Assembly (NCBI GenBank): GCA_030686995.1
Contig: CM060684.1
Coordinates: forward strand, 11,455,897 to 11,519,896
Direction of reading: 5' to 3'
DNA from: Artemisia argyi
Taxonomy: Eukaryota; Streptophyta; Magnoliopsida; Asterales; Asteraceae
DNA length: 64,000 bases
In this document: positions 1-13,886 of the stretch, piece by piece
How the letters are laid out: each line of letters begins with the position of its first letter
How positions within the stretch are numbered: position 1 is the first letter of the stretch
Translations under genes and position numbers: made by a program
The notes under the pieces: generated by a model
The model's input: only the letters and a program-made list of their open reading frames with translations
Told to the model about the DNA's origin: nothing
Databases searched by the model: none

Positions 1-33
1 AATAAAAAATTACACACTACCTCTTTTTTACTT

Positions 34-41
34 ATAAATAC
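34..41 (+). promoter_or_regulatory. TATA box of the degraded gene at the window start
   Basis: TATAAATA lies about 130 bases upstream of the first reading-frame remnant, followed by an AC-rich leader. This is a typical plant core promoter layout. The gene it served is now a pseudogene. Confidence 0.4.
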
Positions 42-165
42 CCACCAATTCATAATTTTAAACCACCACTTCATCATTTTTTAAACACAACTCCACTTAA
101 ACATTAAGAAATCATCTAAACTTCTAATAGCTTGTCGTCTCCCCCATAAGTATATTAAAAAACAA

Positions 166-660
166 TGCGATCAAGACGATGTGGCTCGACAACAGGCTGT
201 TGTCGAATTTATCAAGCAGTTTGAGCTCGCAAAGGCACTGAAACAAAGATTGAGACAACGATACGTGGAGTGTAAAGCCAACAAAGACGGCGCCATTAGT
301 GAGACGTTTTAGGGTTGCGTTTCACAAATACAAGCTCAAATTAGCAATAAGATCCGTTGGAGTTACGAGGAAAACAAAATTGTTGGTTCTGTATCACAAC
401 AGAACCAACAATTTGGGCAAGGTGCATAAACTTCATCTGATGCACCAAAATTTATTGAGCAACAACAATATCAACCTCGGCTGACTCAATTTTGGCTAGG
501 TTATGAAGAAGAGGCGGTTTGGAACGAGCGTAAGGAGCATAAGTTTAACACTTTGGAAACATAGTATGAAGAGAGCAGGTTTGCGAACTACTCTACTTAC
601 GACGATGGTTATCGCTGAGACAACTCTCAAACTTTGGATCACTTAAGTTAACTACTATGT
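166..660 (+). pseudogene. degraded unknown gene, split from its 3' UTR by a retrotransposon
   Basis: One frame beginning around position 166 reads as a hydrophilic, Gln/Glu/Lys-rich protein. It contains stretches such as RQQAVVEFIKQFELAKALK and FWLGYEEEAVWNERKEHK, interrupted by four in-frame stops. Its AT-rich 3' untranslated region continues past 703 and resumes at 23,386, because a 22.7-kb retroelement block sits inside it. I do not recognise the family. The short, charged, coiled-coil-prone style resembles the other small unknown genes in this window. It is clearly not functional as read. Confidence 0.5.
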
Positions 661-703
661 AATGTTTATTTTATGTTTATGTAATGTTTTAAATCTATAT
701 ACT

Positions 704-2726
704 TGTTACACCCCGTGCCTGCTTTGACCAAAATTTAAAACTTTTTTGCATGGAAACGACGTATCAAAACTGACCTGCTGTTACTCTTTTCACTATTGTC
801 AAAAATCTATAAACTTTCAGACCATGAGACTAATTTTAAATGATACTAGACTCAATTATCTTTAAAATTCCGGGTGGCACGACCCGTGACAACTTACGGT
901 TTAAAAGATATGATTTTTCTAACATGACCCATTTTATGCACTAATTGCTGTCCCAAACACCCCTTTTTCTACATATCCCTTTGATGCACTTTTGACCCAT
1001 TTTTCGGAAAAACGAGTTTTATAACATGACATTACACCAAAACTTCCAAAAATCATTAGGATAATATAAACATCAGTTATATGCATAAACTTGGTCATAA
1101 TAACCCGCAAAAATGTGCTTTACAAAGTAACGGGTGGAAACACCCATTTTGACCCATTTGCATACTACACTTAACCATATCACCTTTAACCATAAAATTA
1201 ACACTTTAACCGTAAACCAAACACTCATTTAACATTAAAAACCATGACAACTTTGATCCATGACCATTGACCCGTTCACATCCCAAAATGGGTACAATTA
1301 GACGTTATGCCAAACGCCCCCTTAACTTGACTGTAAACACATGAACTATACTATAACTTGTCCATTGACCACCAATTTATACACTTGACACTTGACCATA
1401 CTTTACATGACATTAATGACTCACGGGGGTACAAACATGACACTTGAGCTCGGTATACTACCTAGCTCCTACTTTGTTACCATTCCTTCTACTTCACATG
1501 TCCAACCTTAGTTCTTATCCAAGCCATAGCTTCACCCATGAGTAACCTACAAAACATTGTCAACTAAACAATAAGCTTTCTCTTAGTAAGTAACTAGATT
1601 AACACATGATTAACATGTTAGTCCACATATATGCTACACAAATACTTCAACCAATAAACACATAAACATCACAACATACCTTAGCCTTTCCCTACTCATA
1701 ATCTATCACTTGAGTTGGCTAACTAGGAAAACCACCTATCAAGGCCACACTCACTAAATCAAAGCTAACAACCATGTCGTAAAGGCAAGCTAACAACCAT
1801 TCCATGAAAGCAAGCTAGGCCATCCCGAAGGATACCAAAACTAACACATCGGGTCCATACTTATAGTCACATAATATGTAAACAATCATCTTAAACACAT
1901 ATCAATCAAGTTACTTACCTTGCTCATCCAAGTTAAGCTACAAATCAATAACACCATCAACATCAACATCACTATTCATCATCATCATCATCCTTCATAA
2001 TTAGCCAAAACCTAACAACATAACAATCAATAATCATAAACAAGGGTTTATATAAAACCCACCATAACTTACCCATCTTCCTTTCTTAATCATCATATGA
2101 TCATACCTTGATCATATGATGATTTCCCACTTTAATCACAAACTATAACTTTAACATAATCAAGATGGGGAGTACTTACTTGATTGATTGTTACTAGAAC
2201 TTAACCCTAGCATAAGACCTTAATCTTCTCCATTCTTGGACCATCAAGACCCATCTCTTTCCCTTTCTTTCTCTCTTGCCGACACCACATACACACACAT
2301 ACTTCTTATCCAAAATGAACCTTATAGAAGTCCAGAGAATTCTCTAGACATTTGATAGTTGGAAGTTTGCCTAAATGGCAACTTTAGTCCCTTAGGTCCT
2401 GTAACAATTCATCCTTAGTACTAGAACAAGTTGGTTCTAGTGCTAGTTTGAGGTTTTGGCAAGAATAGTCCCTGCAGACTAGAACAAGTTGGTTCTAGTA
2501 CTAGAACAAGTTGGTTCTAGTACCAGTTTGGGATTCTGTCAACTTAGGTCCCTCAAGTTCTTATCCCTCTTACTTATGACACATAATACTTCTAAAACCA
2601 CATTACGAAATACTATAACTATCGGGTTTGACCACATCACGATATTTGTTGACTAACCAACCACGTAAGGCTCTTAGTCCATTACATTTAGGGTGGGGTC
2701 CAAGTACCTGGGAAACGGGTCTAACA
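704..2726 (-). repeat. LTR of the outer element (left copy)
   Basis: About 2.02 kb and nearly identical to 21,319-23,380. It contains two units of the GCAAGC satellite described at 19,674-19,905, at about 1,780-1,845. It lacks a roughly 40-bp extra unit present in the right copy. In element orientation this is the 3' LTR. Confidence 0.92.
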
Positions 2727-2745
2727 CTTCTATCCCCCTTATTTA
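2727..2745 (-). other. polypurine tract of the outer element
   Basis: On the minus strand, a run rich in A and G with a GGGGG core directly precedes the LTR. This is the expected position for the plus-strand primer of a gypsy element and it fixes the element's orientation. Confidence 0.7.
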
Positions 2746-3777
2746 GATTTCGTCCTCGAAATCTTTCGTCTATTACTATCCAAAACTAAATCTCAACATA
2801 ACAACTTATTATTCTCATGCTAACTAAGCCATTACCTTGCAACGATCTAGATGATCTTGCAAAGTCTAAACTTGCTATACTTAATCATAATTCATATTAT
2901 ACTATAGGCAACACTTCTCATCACAAGCTCATCTAAAATTTCCCACAATTGACGACTAGTCATATGGAAAATTAACTATTTTGACTTTATATAAGTCAAA
3001 CTTCACACTATCATCACTTCATTCACAAATGCACTACATGACCTTACGTCATATACCGGCCAAAATTACACTTTACACAATATCAACACTTATCTACTGC
3101 CAAAAACCGGTAACTTATCTCGCAATATATACATAGTACCATATAAACGGCACTTCCAAAAACCAAATCTACGCATTACTAAAGCAATCTTCTTGTTAAG
3201 TCGTGGGAATTCCACCCATCATCTTATCAACTTAAAGCAAAAAAATCATTCTAGGCGTCTATCTTAAGGTTCATATAGGACCTTAACGCCGCTACAAGAT
3301 TTTATATCTAATCTCTTCTTATAACGTCTAACTTGTTTTAGTTATCACTTTCTCATATCTCTACCCGTATTCATGTCATATCGGCTACACATAAGCCCAC
3401 TCACTTATAACTCTTTACTTACATAAAAAGGCGTCCCAATCTATGCAAGTAAGGAATTATAAACTTATAGTTCGGTGATTTACAATTTCTTTATTTAAAT
3501 GAAGAGGCGTCCCAATCCATTTAAATAAGGAGATTATAAATCCTCCTACTCATGTACTTCCGATACAACAATTATACTTACTTTACTTTCCTTCTTTTCT
3601 AGCCTTGGATCTAATCTCACTAACTATTCATCCATGTCATAAAGACAAGCTAGCTATCCCGAAGGATACCATAATATCCATGCCCTTGCGGCAAGCTGGG
3701 CCACCCAGAAGGATGCCATAACTATAATCCATGCCATAAGGCAAGCTGTACAACCATGCCATGAAAGGCAAGCTAAG
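2746..3777. other. internal non-coding part of the outer element (left of the Athila insertion)
   Basis: About 1 kb with no open frame of note. Two copies of a short motif with 'aggcgtcccaatc' occur near 3,430 and 3,505. From about 3,625 to the insertion point it carries GCAAGC satellite units. It continues at 19,674. Confidence 0.6.
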
Positions 3778-3782
3778 CTATC
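3778..3782. repeat. target site duplication CTATC, left
   Basis: Five bases directly before the Athila LTR, matched by the same five bases at 19,669-19,673. The duplication sits within a GCAAGC satellite unit of the outer element. Confidence 0.95.
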
Positions 3783-6700
3783 TGATGAGTGCTTATTCAC
3801 TCATCCTTTTTCGACCTTATTTCAGACCAAAAACACATAATACTAAACAAAAATGCCAAGAGAATGCATGTTTTTGTATTTGTGTATGTGCAGGTACGGA
3901 TATGAGAAAAATGAACAAAAACACAGCAAAACCGACAAAAACGAGCACGAGAATGGAAAGTGTCAAAAGCCGGAGCCAGGAAAGTCAAATGGTCAAAGTC
4001 TAAGCTCAAGATGACAAAATCAACCTCTGAGATTCATCATTTTCCAAGTTTAGTCCCTGGTGAAAGTTTGAAGAAATTACAACATTAGTCCCTCAACTTT
4101 CAGAGTTTGGCATAAATGGTCCCTCAAAAATAATTTGAAGAAAAATCATCAAGTGGTCCTCCATGAATCTTAGAATGGCAACAAATACCCTTGGGAAGTA
4201 CTTTGAGCAAATTACAGCTTTGGTCCCTATGGTTTGCAATATTACATATTTGGTCCTTTTAAAATTACTAATCCTAAACCTTTGTTACAACCGGATCCAA
4301 TATAAACTTTTTATCCTTAACCCCATCAGCCCAACCCCAAAAGCCCACCAACACTTAAGCCTTTGACCCGGCCTGCTATCCACCCAGGTCAAACCTTACC
4401 CAAAACCCGGTCAACTCACTCAATAAATAAAACCCCCAAAATACCAATCCCCGCCCTTTTACCCCCAATTACCCAGAAACGTATTACTGTACGATGAACC
4501 CTAATTCACCATCCCCAAAATTACCCCAAGTTAAGTAATTATTACCCAATAATTAGCTTCTAGAAGGTGTCAGGGAATGTCAGGGTATAGCAGAGACACG
4601 TGGACCAGTGAGGTAACATCACGAGGATCGGTCACATCACATCAATCAATCCCACGGCCAAAAATGAATGGAAGCATCTGGGACATGATCATACGGCTCA
4701 GGAGAGACTCAAACAAACACACTATCACAAGGATTGCCAGCCTGGACATTCAAGCATTCACCTCAGCTCCTATAAATACCCCCCCTCCATTTCATTGTAA
4801 TGGTGTGCCGTTTTTATTAATGTAATGCTGTTTAATTTTCTTTGTAATGAAATTTTATGAATGAAATTTAAGTTTTCTTATTTACTTTCCTTGCAATTTA
4901 CTCAAAATTATTACACTGCTTATTTAGTTAATCTGTTTTAGCTTATTGTTCTCCTTTCATTATTTCTTCTTAATTCAGTAATACTTGTTAGTTTATTTAC
5001 TTGTTGTTATTCAAAAAAATAAAAATAAATAAAATAAAATAAAAAAAAATAATAAAAAAAAAAAAAAAAAAAAACTTAATTCCACAAGCTTCAATAAGCT
5101 TGTATTTAGTTTATTCAGTGTTCATATAAGCTTTTTATAGCTTTTGTGAAACTTTGTTTGGCACCAAATATTCAATTCTCTCAAAACCTCAATTAGTCAA
5201 CTGTGGTCAAATGGTAGCTTATTTATAAGCTAAGCTTATATTGGGATTAAGGCAGCCAAAAAGGAGGTCCACTTGGCCTGTCTAAGAGACAGGCAAGCTT
5301 AGTGAACCCCCTCTTTTCATGCTGAGGGGGAACTTGTTTGTAAGTTCAGCTTATTTTCATTCAACTTAATAATAGTAGCTTACAATAGTTTAGCTTAATT
5401 ACTTCTGCTTATTTCTTTTTATATATAGTATTCTAGTTTGTGGTAGCTTATTTTAATTATTGCTCTTTGATTTGTTTCATTTGGTTTGAGCACTGTTCCA
5501 TAAGTCTGTCATACTTTTAGATCTATTGTTTCTGTTTGAGTTTTACTTTTGAGATTAGTGTTTCTATTGCTTAATAGGTAATTGTGATCATTGGTAGTAC
5601 TAAGGTTGAGGTTTGGTTTGGTTAGGAACTGAGTTACTGCCTAGTATAGTGAAACAAACAGCTTGCAGGGGTGTTTGGATTGATTGCATTTGCTGATTTA
5701 AGCTGCTGTGAAGGTCTGAGTCATTGCATATTTAGCTCAGATTTAGGGTATTATAAATAGTTACACTTAGGTTTAAGCAGTTTAGTAGTTAAGAGTCAAA
5801 TTTGCATTATCTCATCGCTTTTGCTTAACTGATAAGACTTTGTAGGTTATATAGCATTAGTAATAGTTGCATATTAATATTAGATTAGCTTAATTCAGGT
5901 TCATTACAGCTATTTATAACTTAATTTGATCACTGGGATTATTAGAATTTTGAATTAGTCAACTTATGTTCATAAATAAAAAAGTCAAACTCAGCTTTTG
6001 GTCATAAGTTTGATAGCTTCTGTAGCTTTCAAAATTGTTCGGAAATACAATTGGTTTGCTGATTTTAGTAGCCTAGTAGTAGGTTAACAGGTATCAAAAA
6101 GAATTTTGAGGATTTGGTTTCATTTGCTAATCTAAAAAGCTGTTTGGAGTGGCCTGTTTGACCATTACATACCCTGCACCTCAGTTTCCAACTAAATTTC
6201 TTGGCTGCTTTTAGGTTGACAAATTGGATTAGAAGTCATTTCTCTAAGTGGATTTTGTATCTCTGGTGGTCAGTGAATAGTTTGCACTCTTAAGTTTACA
6301 TCCCTGAGCTTATTAGCCCTGTTCATTTGGCTTATCAGTTGAGCTCATTGAACCTAGGGTCTGATTTCAAGATTAGGGCTGCATTTTAGATTTGATCATC
6401 ATTAGTTGTGTTTTGTTGATTCATTAGAGTTCATTTGCACCATAAGTTTTTTGTTTCAGTTGAATTGTGCCTATTGCTTATTCTGTTCTAGCTTTAGCTT
6501 ATTCACATATTGCTTATTTGAGCTTATTTGTTCATTACTTGTGTTTCTGAGCCTCATTCTGATTTATCTCTGTTTATTTGAGCTCATTTAAGTTTAAAAA
6601 TCATTTGGGAAAAGTTTGGGTCAATTGGTCAAGTCTTACTTATAAATAAGCACTCCTAGATAAGCAGTTTCACACCATTCAGCAGTTCCACAGCTTATTT

Positions 6701-7575
6701 TCAAGTTTTTAAATTTTTCATAAGTTTAGAATAATATTTTAGAATTTCCCTGAAATATTCAGATTTTTCCAAGTTCATTTGCTATTTTTCTTATTTAATT
6801 TTCAATTTTAATCATTTTTAATTACTTTTTAATTACCAAAAATTCCAAAAAAATCAGAAAAACCCCAGAAGAATCCAAAAAAATATTAGAAAATTATTTT
6901 TAGTTATTTTAGAATTTTAGAAATTTATTTTGTATTTTTCTCATTTAATTTGAATTTCTTTTGAATTTTTAATTAGATTTAATACTTTTTAATTTCCAAA
7001 AATTACATAAAAAGCCAAAAAAAATTAGTTTTCAATTTTAAAATTTCTTTTTAGTCATTTTATAATTTTCAAAATTTAATCTTTATTTTTCTCACTTTAT
7101 TTTCATTTTCTTTTAATTTTTAATTAGTTAAAATAGTTTTTAATTCATAAAAAATACATAAAAAGTCAAAAAAAATATTTTTCTTTTTCTCAAAATTTTC
7201 TTTTATCATTTTTAATTTTTGAAAATTATTTCCAAGTCCGTAGGAGTCGTGTAGCTTAAAAGTCGCGTTTTATTTCGCGCGTTGACGTTTATTTTACGTT
7301 TTAATTTACGGTTTTCGATTCTACGTTACGTTTTTTGTTTGTTTAGTTGAATTACGTGCTTAATTGATTAATTGTGCTTCATTTAATATTTCATTAGTAT
7401 AATCTCATTCACATCACTTTTTACTACTTTTCACGACGCGTTTTCCGAATCGGAAATTCGGAATTCCATTCACCCTTCACACGGAATACGACCTCGGATT
7501 ATCCGTATTTCTTTGCGGATTTCTTTGAGCTTACTATCTATACTATAATATTGATATTGTGTTTACCACGAATCA
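3783..7575 (+). repeat. 5' LTR of the Athila element
   Basis: 3,793 bp. It carries a TATA box (4,771), an A-rich tract near 5,020-5,075, a GC-rich self-complementary segment around 5,250-5,330 (a CCTGTC...GACAGG stem) and an AT-rich 3' third. Confidence 0.95.
4771..4778 (+). promoter_or_regulatory. TATA box of the Athila 5' LTR
   Basis: TATAAATA followed by a C-rich stretch and TTTCATTG. It is a good core promoter, with an expected start about 30 bases downstream (near 4,800). The same site recurs in the 3' LTR at 16,863. Confidence 0.7.
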
Positions 7576-7579
7576 ATTT

Positions 7580-7598
7580 TGGCGCCGCTGCCGGGGAA
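7580..7598 (+). other. primer binding site, tRNA-Asp type
   Basis: Starts four bases after the LTR. TGGCGCCGCTGCCGGGGAA is complementary to the 3' end of plant tRNA-Asp(GTC), with one apparent mismatch (C for T at the ninth base) judged from the known tRNA sequence. Confidence 0.85.
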
Positions 7599-8093
7599 GG
7601 TTGAAGTGAATTTTTGAAATTTCGTTTTTGAAAAATTGTGTTTTGATAAGCCTTCCTCTATTTTGTATATATTATATAAATATCGAAAAATCAAAAACAC
7701 TTTTCCTAAAGTGTTTTCACAAAAACACCAAAAAAATAATAAAGTTACAGCCTCGTTCCGATCGAAAGAAAGGGCGTTGTAAACCAAATAAGTCTCTCAA
7801 TATAACTACGCGTGAAATTAGTTGCGAGTCGGATTACTTTAATTCTACAACCGAATAAGCGGAAAATACGGAAGCTTTGACATTAAATTGCAAGCTGAAG
7901 AGAGATCCATTCTTCTCTCCCGTTCCGTCGCGAGTAGATTAAGGGAAACGGTTTACGATTAACGTAACGTTTGAAAAAGAAAAAAAAAGTTTAAGTTTAA
8001 GTTTTGCTTTATAAAAACAAAAAAATACAAAAAGATTTTCCTTTTCAAATTTGATTTTCCTTTTATTTTTCAAAATTTGAGTTTTTGTGGTGT
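7599..8093 (+). other. Athila untranslated leader
   Basis: About 500 bases between primer binding site and gag. It contains a short open frame (about 7,628-7,858) with no recognisable domain, then an A/T-rich stretch. Packaging signals would be expected here but cannot be identified by eye. Confidence 0.5.
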
Positions 8094-11000
8094 ATGAACA
8101 CCCGTTCATCTTCTAAACGTCTTATTTCTCCATTATCGAACCCCGAGAGTTTGATACGTCACACACACAAAGTTCGTTTCCCTAACATCACGGAAATGGA
8201 ACAAAACAACCACAACAATCAACACCCTCCGGTGGGTGTTGTTCAAAATGCACCAGCTCCCGATCTCCGAACGATGGAGGAGCTGTGTCAACCGACAATG
8301 CACGGTAGAGGCGGTCCGATTGCCCCTCTCAATATTGAGGCTACGGATTTTGGACTTAAGCACCATATGATTCAACAAGTCCAGAATTCGTGCCAATTTC
8401 ACGGTTTACCGGGTGACGATGCTAACAAGCATCTCGACAAATTTTTAACCGTAACCCAAAGTATGAAACAACATGGGGTCTCCGATGACGCCCTTCGTCT
8501 TTCTCTCTTCCCCTATTCTCTTACACATCATGCCACAGCTTGGTTTGATCGTCTTCCCAAGAACTCGATTCATACCTTCGAAGAAATGGTATCGAAGTTC
8601 TTGGCGAAATATTTTCCACCATCGATGGTGACGAAACTTCGAAACGATATTAGCAATTTCCGTCAGCTTCCCGACGAATCTTTATTCGAAGCTTGGGAAC
8701 GCTACAAGCTTGCTATTGATCGGTGTCCAAACCATAACATGCTTCTTGTTACGATAATCGATACGTTTTACAATGGTTTGACTTTGCGACATCGGGACAC
8801 GATCAATGCAGCTGCGGGTGGAACTTTTATGAAACGACGTCCTGAAGATTGCTACGAACTTATTGAGAATATGACGGCTCATTACAATTACTGGGATTCC
8901 TCTGCTGAGAGGAATGAGTCAAGAACAACCGTTGCTCACAATTCTTCTACGTCTAATTCTGAAATAGCCGCAATTACTAAGAAACTCGATGATTTGTCGA
9001 CTGCTGTTTTACGAATGCACCAAACGTCTCAGAATCAAAATCAAGTCAAGAACCATCAAGTCAATATGGTGAACAATGTTTGTGAGACTTGTGGTGGTCC
9101 TCATTCGTATTTTGAGTGCCCAGCCACCGGTGGCTACACTCACGAGAATGTGTATGCTGCTTCGGGAACCTACAATATGGGCAGTAACGGATACCAACCA
9201 CAGGGTGACCGAAATCTTCTTAGCTACCGTTCGAACCATTATGTTGGACCACCCGGTTTCAATCAACCGAATCAAGTCAATCCAGTTAATCAAGTCAATC
9301 AAGTTAATCAAAATGTGCAAAACCGAAATCATCAATTTAATCACAATGCTAATCAAAATCGGATGAACAATGGTTTTCAAAATCAAAATCGGGGAAATTA
9401 CAATCAAGGCCCGAATCAAAGGAATTTTCATGGAAATTTTCAAAATGTTAATCAGGGGAATTATAATCATGGAAATCAGAATTTTCAGAATCAAGGTTTC
9501 AATAACAATAATCGTGGTCAAAATTTTCAAAATCCAGTTGTGAATCAGTCTTCTTCGGATGAATTACTTAAGCAGTTTATAAAAAGTCAAGAGGAAATGA
9601 ATAAAATGTTAATCAATCAAATGGCCGAATTGAAGAAGTCTTTAAATGATCGACCCTCGGGCTCGGGTACTCTTCCAAGCAACACGATCGCTAACCCGAG
9701 GGGCGATGCTAAGGCGATCACGACTAGGAGTGGTATTGTAATCGATGGACCAACGGCTCCGACTACCCCTTCTTCTTCTTCGTCTCCTAAGGTAGTCGTC
9801 CGTGAAACCGAGGCGACAACGGATACGGAAATTCCTAGTAATGATGGAAGGACCGAGAACATCCAACCTCCGGTGGTCCCAACGTCCAAAGGAAAAGATA
9901 AAGTTGTTAATGAAACTGAAAGTCCCGTGAAAGTTAATTTACCTTATCCGTCACGCTTAAACGAACAAAAGCACCGTGAGAGAGATAAAATTCAAATGGA
10001 AAAGTTTTACCAAGTTTTTCAAGAGCTACATTTTGACATAACTCTGACGGATGCTATACTTTTAATGCCTAAATTTGCTTCAATGCTAAAAGGTCTTTTG
10101 AATAACAAAGAAAAATTGTTTGAAAAATCTCGCACCCAGATGAATGAGAATTGTTCGGCGGTTATCCTCAAAAAGCTCCCCGAAAAGCTTGAAGACCCCG
10201 GTCGATTTCTCATTCCGTGTAATTTTCCTGGGATGGTTCAATGCTTCGCCTTGGCCGATCTTGGTGCTAGCATTAACCTAATGCCGTTATCAATTTGGAA
10301 GAAGTTGTCTTTACCTAATTTGACTCCGACTTGTATGACCCTCGAGCTTGCCGACCGATCTACTTCCCGCCCGATGGGAATAGCCGAGGATGTCTTTGTT
10401 AATGTTGGGAAATTCCATTTCCCAGCCGATTTTGTCATTGTTGATTTTGATGCTGATCCACGGGTACCTCTCATTCTCGAAAGAGGTTTCCTAAGGACCG
10501 GCCGTGCTTTGATTGATGTTTTCGATGAAGAAATTACCTTACGCGTTGGTACCGAAGCCGTAACTTTTAACTTGGATCAAACCGCGAGATACTCCTCCGA
10601 GTTTGACAAATATTCCGTTAACCGAATCGACGTTATCGATGAAGTTACGGAGGAGTACGCTCAAGAGTTACTTGGTTTTATCGAACATGCTTCGAGTGGC
10701 AATCCCACTCATTCTTCTGAACCGATAATTTCTGATCCTTCCCCTTCCCTTACTCCGTTTGAGGGAAGTGATTTCATTTTGGAAGAGATCGAGGCCTCTC
10801 TTGCTAATGATTCGATTTCACCGGAAATTGATCATTCTGATTGTGACCCGGAGGGGGATGTACTTTTGATTGAGAAATTATTAAATGAAGATCCCAACCC
10901 GTCCCTCCCTCCGCTTGACCTTAAAATGGCCGACGTTAAAGAAGTTAAGCCGTCTACTGAGAATCCTCCGGAGCCCGAGCTCAAGGATTTACCTCCTCAT

Positions 11001-13886
11001 CTCGAATACGCATTTTTGGAAGAAACCGACAAACTTCCCGTCATAATTTCAAAGGAACTTAAAGATGAGGAGAAGAAACGTCTCTTAGATGTGCTCAAGA
11101 AGCATAAGAGTGCCATCGCTTGGCAAATTTCTGATATTAAGGGTATCGACCCTCGTTTTTGCACGCATAAGATCTTACTTGAAGATAATTTCAAACCGTC
11201 CGTTCAGCAACAACGACGGGTTAACCCGAAAATTCATGAGGTTATCAAAAAGGAAGTTATCAAACTCCTCTATGCCGGAATGATTTATCCAATCTCGGAT
11301 AGCTCTTGGGTTAGCCCGGTCCACTGCGTACCGAAGAAAGGTGGAATGACTGTCGTTACAAATGAAGATAATGAATTGATTCCGACACGTCTTGTTACCG
11401 GATGGAGAGTTTGTATTGATTATCGTAAATTGAATGATGCGACTCGTAAGGACCATTTCCCACTTCCATTTATGGATCAAATGCTAGAACGCCTAGCGGG
11501 AAATGAGTTCTATTGTTTTCTTGATGGATTTTCCGGCTATTTTCAAATACCTATTGACCCTCCAGACCAGGAAAAGACTACCTTTACTTGCCCTTATGGT
11601 ACGTTTGCCTATCGTCGTATGCCTTTTGGCTTATGCAATGCTCCAGGCACGTTCCAAAGGTGTATGATGTCGATATTCTCGGATATGATCGAGAAAACCA
11701 TGGAAGTTTTCATGGATGATTTCTCGGTCTATGGAGATTCTTTTACTTCGTGCCTCTCCCATTTAGAAAATATGCTGAAACGGTGTGAAGACACCAACTT
11801 GGTTCTAAATTGGGAGAAATGCCATTTCATGGTCAAAGAGGGCATTGTCCTCGGCCACAAGATTTCAAAATCTGGGATTGAGGTCGATAGATCTAAAGTC
11901 GACGTGATTGCAAAATTACCTCATCCCACCACAGTTAAAGGAATTAGAAGTTTTTTAGGTCATGCCGGCTTTTACCGACGTTTCATTCAAGACTTTTCTA
12001 AGATAGCCCGGCCTCTGACACACTTGCTTGAAAAAGATGCTCCGTTTATCTTCTCAAATGAATGCATCGAAGCATTTAATGTTCTTAAAAAGAAGTTAAT
12101 GGAGGCTCCCGTCTTAATTGCCCCCGACTGGGACTTGCCCTTCGAGCTAATGTGCGATGCCAGCGATTATGCCATTGGTGCAGTCCTGGGGCAACGCAAG
12201 TCTAAACATTTTCAGCCGATACACTATGCTAGTAAAACAATGACCGACGCTCAATACCATTATACGATTACTGAGAAAGAAATGTTAGCCGTCATTTACG
12301 CTTTTGAAAAGTTTCGATCTTATTTGCTTTTGAAGAAATGCATAGTGTACACGGATCATTCGGCTCTTAAGTACCTTATGGCAAAGCAAGATGCTAAGCC
12401 ACATTTGATGCGGTGGGTCCTCCTCCTTCAAGAATTCAAAGTGGAAATTCGAGATAAAAAGGGAGCTGAGAACCTTGCTGCTGATCACTTATCGCGTTTA
12501 GAGAATCCCCACCAAAGTGTTTTCGAGAAAAAGGAGATTAACGAAGCATTTCCTCTCGAGACACTGGGGAGTTTATCACATGGTGATTCTAGTACCCCAT
12601 GGTTCGCCGACTTTGCGAATTACCATGCGGGGAATTTTATCCGGAAAGGGATGTCGTTCCAGCAGAAGAAAAAATTCTTCAAAGATGTTAAGCATTATTT
12701 CTGGGACGATCCCTATTTGTTTAAGATATGTGTGGATCAAGTGATCCGGCGGTGCGTTCACGGCACGGAAGCCGCTGACATTCTTATGGCATGCCATAAT
12801 GGACCCACGGGGGGACATCATGGTGCCAACTTCACCGCTAAGAAAGTTTTTGATTCCGGCTTCTACTGGCCGACGATTTACCGGGATGCTCATGAGTTGG
12901 TTAAATCATGTGATTCTTGCCAGCGTCAAGGAAAAATTACTCAGAAGGACGAGATGCCTCAAAATGCTATCCAAGTCTGTGAAATTTTTGACGTCTGGGG
13001 TATCGATTTCATGGGTCCATTCCCGTCTTCTCGTGGTAACAAATATATACTTGTGGCCGTCGACTATTTGTCTAAATGGGTCGAAGCGAAGGCGCTACCC
13101 ACCAATGACGCCCGAGTTGTAGTGAAATTTCTTAAAAGTCTCTTCGCCCGATTTGGTGCACCTCGTGCTATTATAAGCGATCGTGGGACACATTTCTGTA
13201 ACGACCAATTCGCTAAAGTTATGCTCAAATATGGTGTCACACATCGTCTTTCTACGGCATATCATCCACAGACGAGTGGTCAAGTTGAGGTCTCCAATCG
13301 TAGCTTGAAACGTATTTTAGAAAGGACCGTAGGTGAACATCGTGCTTCATGGGCCGATAAGTTAGATGATGCACTTTGGGCCTTCCGTACAGCTTACAAA
13401 ACACCCATTGGGTGCACCCCTTACAAGCTGGTTTACGGGAAAGCCTGCCATTTGCCCTTTGAACTTGAGCACAAGGCCTACTGGGCCTTGAAACATGCTA
13501 ATTTTGACCTTCAAACCGCGGGTGATCACCGAAAAGTTCAATTGAATGAATTAGTTGAGCTTCGTGATCAGGCCTATGAGAATTCTTTGATCTACAAAGA
13601 GAAGACAAAGAGGATTCACGATGCTAAAATTAAAGATCGCGTCTTCAATGTTGGTGACCGAGTCCTTCTTTTCAATTCTCGATTAAAGATTTTCTCGGGC
13701 AAGTTAAAAACCCGTTGGTCTGGACCATTCACCATTACCCAAGTATTTCCTTATGGAACCGTTGAACTTGCTCAACCTAATGGTCCCAATTTTAAGGTGA
13801 ATGGTCATCGTGTTAAACATTACTTTGGAGGGGACATACCACCCATGGTTGTCCCGGATCTCCAGACTTTCCCCAAGGACGATTAA
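8094..13886 (+). CDS. gag-pol: Athila gag-pol polyprotein (1,930 aa, uninterrupted)
   Basis: Encodes capsid and replication enzymes of the retrotransposon in one frame. Domains in order: a retrotransposon gag region ([14 protein letters not shown], about aa 150-180); a CCHC zinc knuckle ([13 protein letters not shown], about aa 330-343); an Asn/Gln-rich linker (about aa 380-490); an aspartic protease with [11 protein letters not shown] (about aa 720); reverse transcriptase from about aa 1,000, with its active-site box FMDDFS near aa 1,206; RNase H with [10 protein letters not shown] (about aa 1,350); and integrase with an HHCC finger (about aa 1,570-1,620) and catalytic D, D, E in GIDFMG, SDRGTHF and GQVEVSN. 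I start at the first ATG (8,094); an upstream in-frame TTG is unlikely to be used. No stop or frameshift was seen, which fits the young LTRs. Gag and pol are fused without a stop. Confidence 0.95.
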   Translation: MNTRSSSKRLISPLSNPESLIRHTHKVRFPNITEMEQNNHNNQHPPVGVVQNAPAPDLRTMEELCQPTMHGRGGPIAPLNIEATDFGLKHHMIQQVQNSCQFHGLPGDDANKHLDKFLTVTQSMKQHGVSDDALRLSLFPYSLTHHATAWFDRLPKNSIHTFEEMVSKFLAKYFPPSMVTKLRNDISNFRQLPDESLFEAWERYKLAIDRCPNHNMLLVTIIDTFYNGLTLRHRDTINAAAGGTFMKRRPEDCYELIENMTAHYNYWDSSAERNESRTTVAHNSSTSNSEIAAITKKLDDLSTAVLRMHQTSQNQNQVKNHQVNMVNNVCETCGGPHSYFECPATGGYTHENVYAASGTYNMGSNGYQPQGDRNLLSYRSNHYVGPPGFNQPNQVNPVNQVNQVNQNVQNRNHQFNHNANQNRMNNGFQNQNRGNYNQGPNQRNFHGNFQNVNQGNYNHGNQNFQNQGFNNNNRGQNFQNPVVNQSSSDELLKQFIKSQEEMNKMLINQMAELKKSLNDRPSGSGTLPSNTIANPRGDAKAITTRSGIVIDGPTAPTTPSSSSSPKVVVRETEATTDTEIPSNDGRTENIQPPVVPTSKGKDKVVNETESPVKVNLPYPSRLNEQKHRERDKIQMEKFYQVFQELHFDITLTDAILLMPKFASMLKGLLNNKEKLFEKSRTQMNENCSAVILKKLPEKLEDPGRFLIPCNFPGMVQCFALADLGASINLMPLSIWKKLSLPNLTPTCMTLELADRSTSRPMGIAEDVFVNVGKFHFPADFVIVDFDADPRVPLILERGFLRTGRALIDVFDEEITLRVGTEAVTFNLDQTARYSSEFDKYSVNRIDVIDEVTEEYAQELLGFIEHASSGNPTHSSEPIISDPSPSLTPFEGSDFILEEIEASLANDSISPEIDHSDCDPEGDVLLIEKLLNEDPNPSLPPLDLKMADVKEVKPSTENPPEPELKDLPPHLEYAFLEETDKLPVIISKELKDEEKKRLLDVLKKHKSAIAWQISDIKGIDPRFCTHKILLEDNFKPSVQQQRRVNPKIHEVIKKEVIKLLYAGMIYPISDSSWVSPVHCVPKKGGMTVVTNEDNELIPTRLVTGWRVCIDYRKLNDATRKDHFPLPFMDQMLERLAGNEFYCFLDGFSGYFQIPIDPPDQEKTTFTCPYGTFAYRRMPFGLCNAPGTFQRCMMSIFSDMIEKTMEVFMDDFSVYGDSFTSCLSHLENMLKRCEDTNLVLNWEKCHFMVKEGIVLGHKISKSGIEVDRSKVDVIAKLPHPTTVKGIRSFLGHAGFYRRFIQDFSKIARPLTHLLEKDAPFIFSNECIEAFNVLKKKLMEAPVLIAPDWDLPFELMCDASDYAIGAVLGQRKSKHFQPIHYASKTMTDAQYHYTITEKEMLAVIYAFEKFRSYLLLKKCIVYTDHSALKYLMAKQDAKPHLMRWVLLLQEFKVEIRDKKGAENLAADHLSRLENPHQSVFEKKEINEAFPLETLGSLSHGDSSTPWFADFANYHAGNFIRKGMSFQQKKKFFKDVKHYFWDDPYLFKICVDQVIRRCVHGTEAADILMACHNGPTGGHHGANFTAKKVFDSGFYWPTIYRDAHELVKSCDSCQRQGKITQKDEMPQNAIQVCEIFDVWGIDFMGPFPSSRGNKYILVAVDYLSKWVEAKALPTNDARVVVKFLKSLFARFGAPRAIISDRGTHFCNDQFAKVMLKYGVTHRLSTAYHPQTSGQVEVSNRSLKRILERTVGEHRASWADKLDDALWAFRTAYKTPIGCTPYKLVYGKACHLPFELEHKAYWALKHANFDLQTAGDHRKVQLNELVELRDQAYENSLIYKEKTKRIHDAKIKDRVFNVGDRVLLFNSRLKIFSGKLKTRWSGPFTITQVFPYGTVELAQPNGPNFKVNGHRVKHYFGGDIPPMVVPDLQTFPKDD

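Noticed and set aside
4577..4825. 82-codon frame inside the Athila LTR, repeated at 16,669
   Set aside because: It is present twice only because the LTR is. It overlaps the TATA box and has no domain.
9009..9530. Antisense frame of 173 codons opposite gag
   Set aside because: Low-complexity Ile/Leu product created by the complement of the Asn/Gln-rich gag linker; not a gene.
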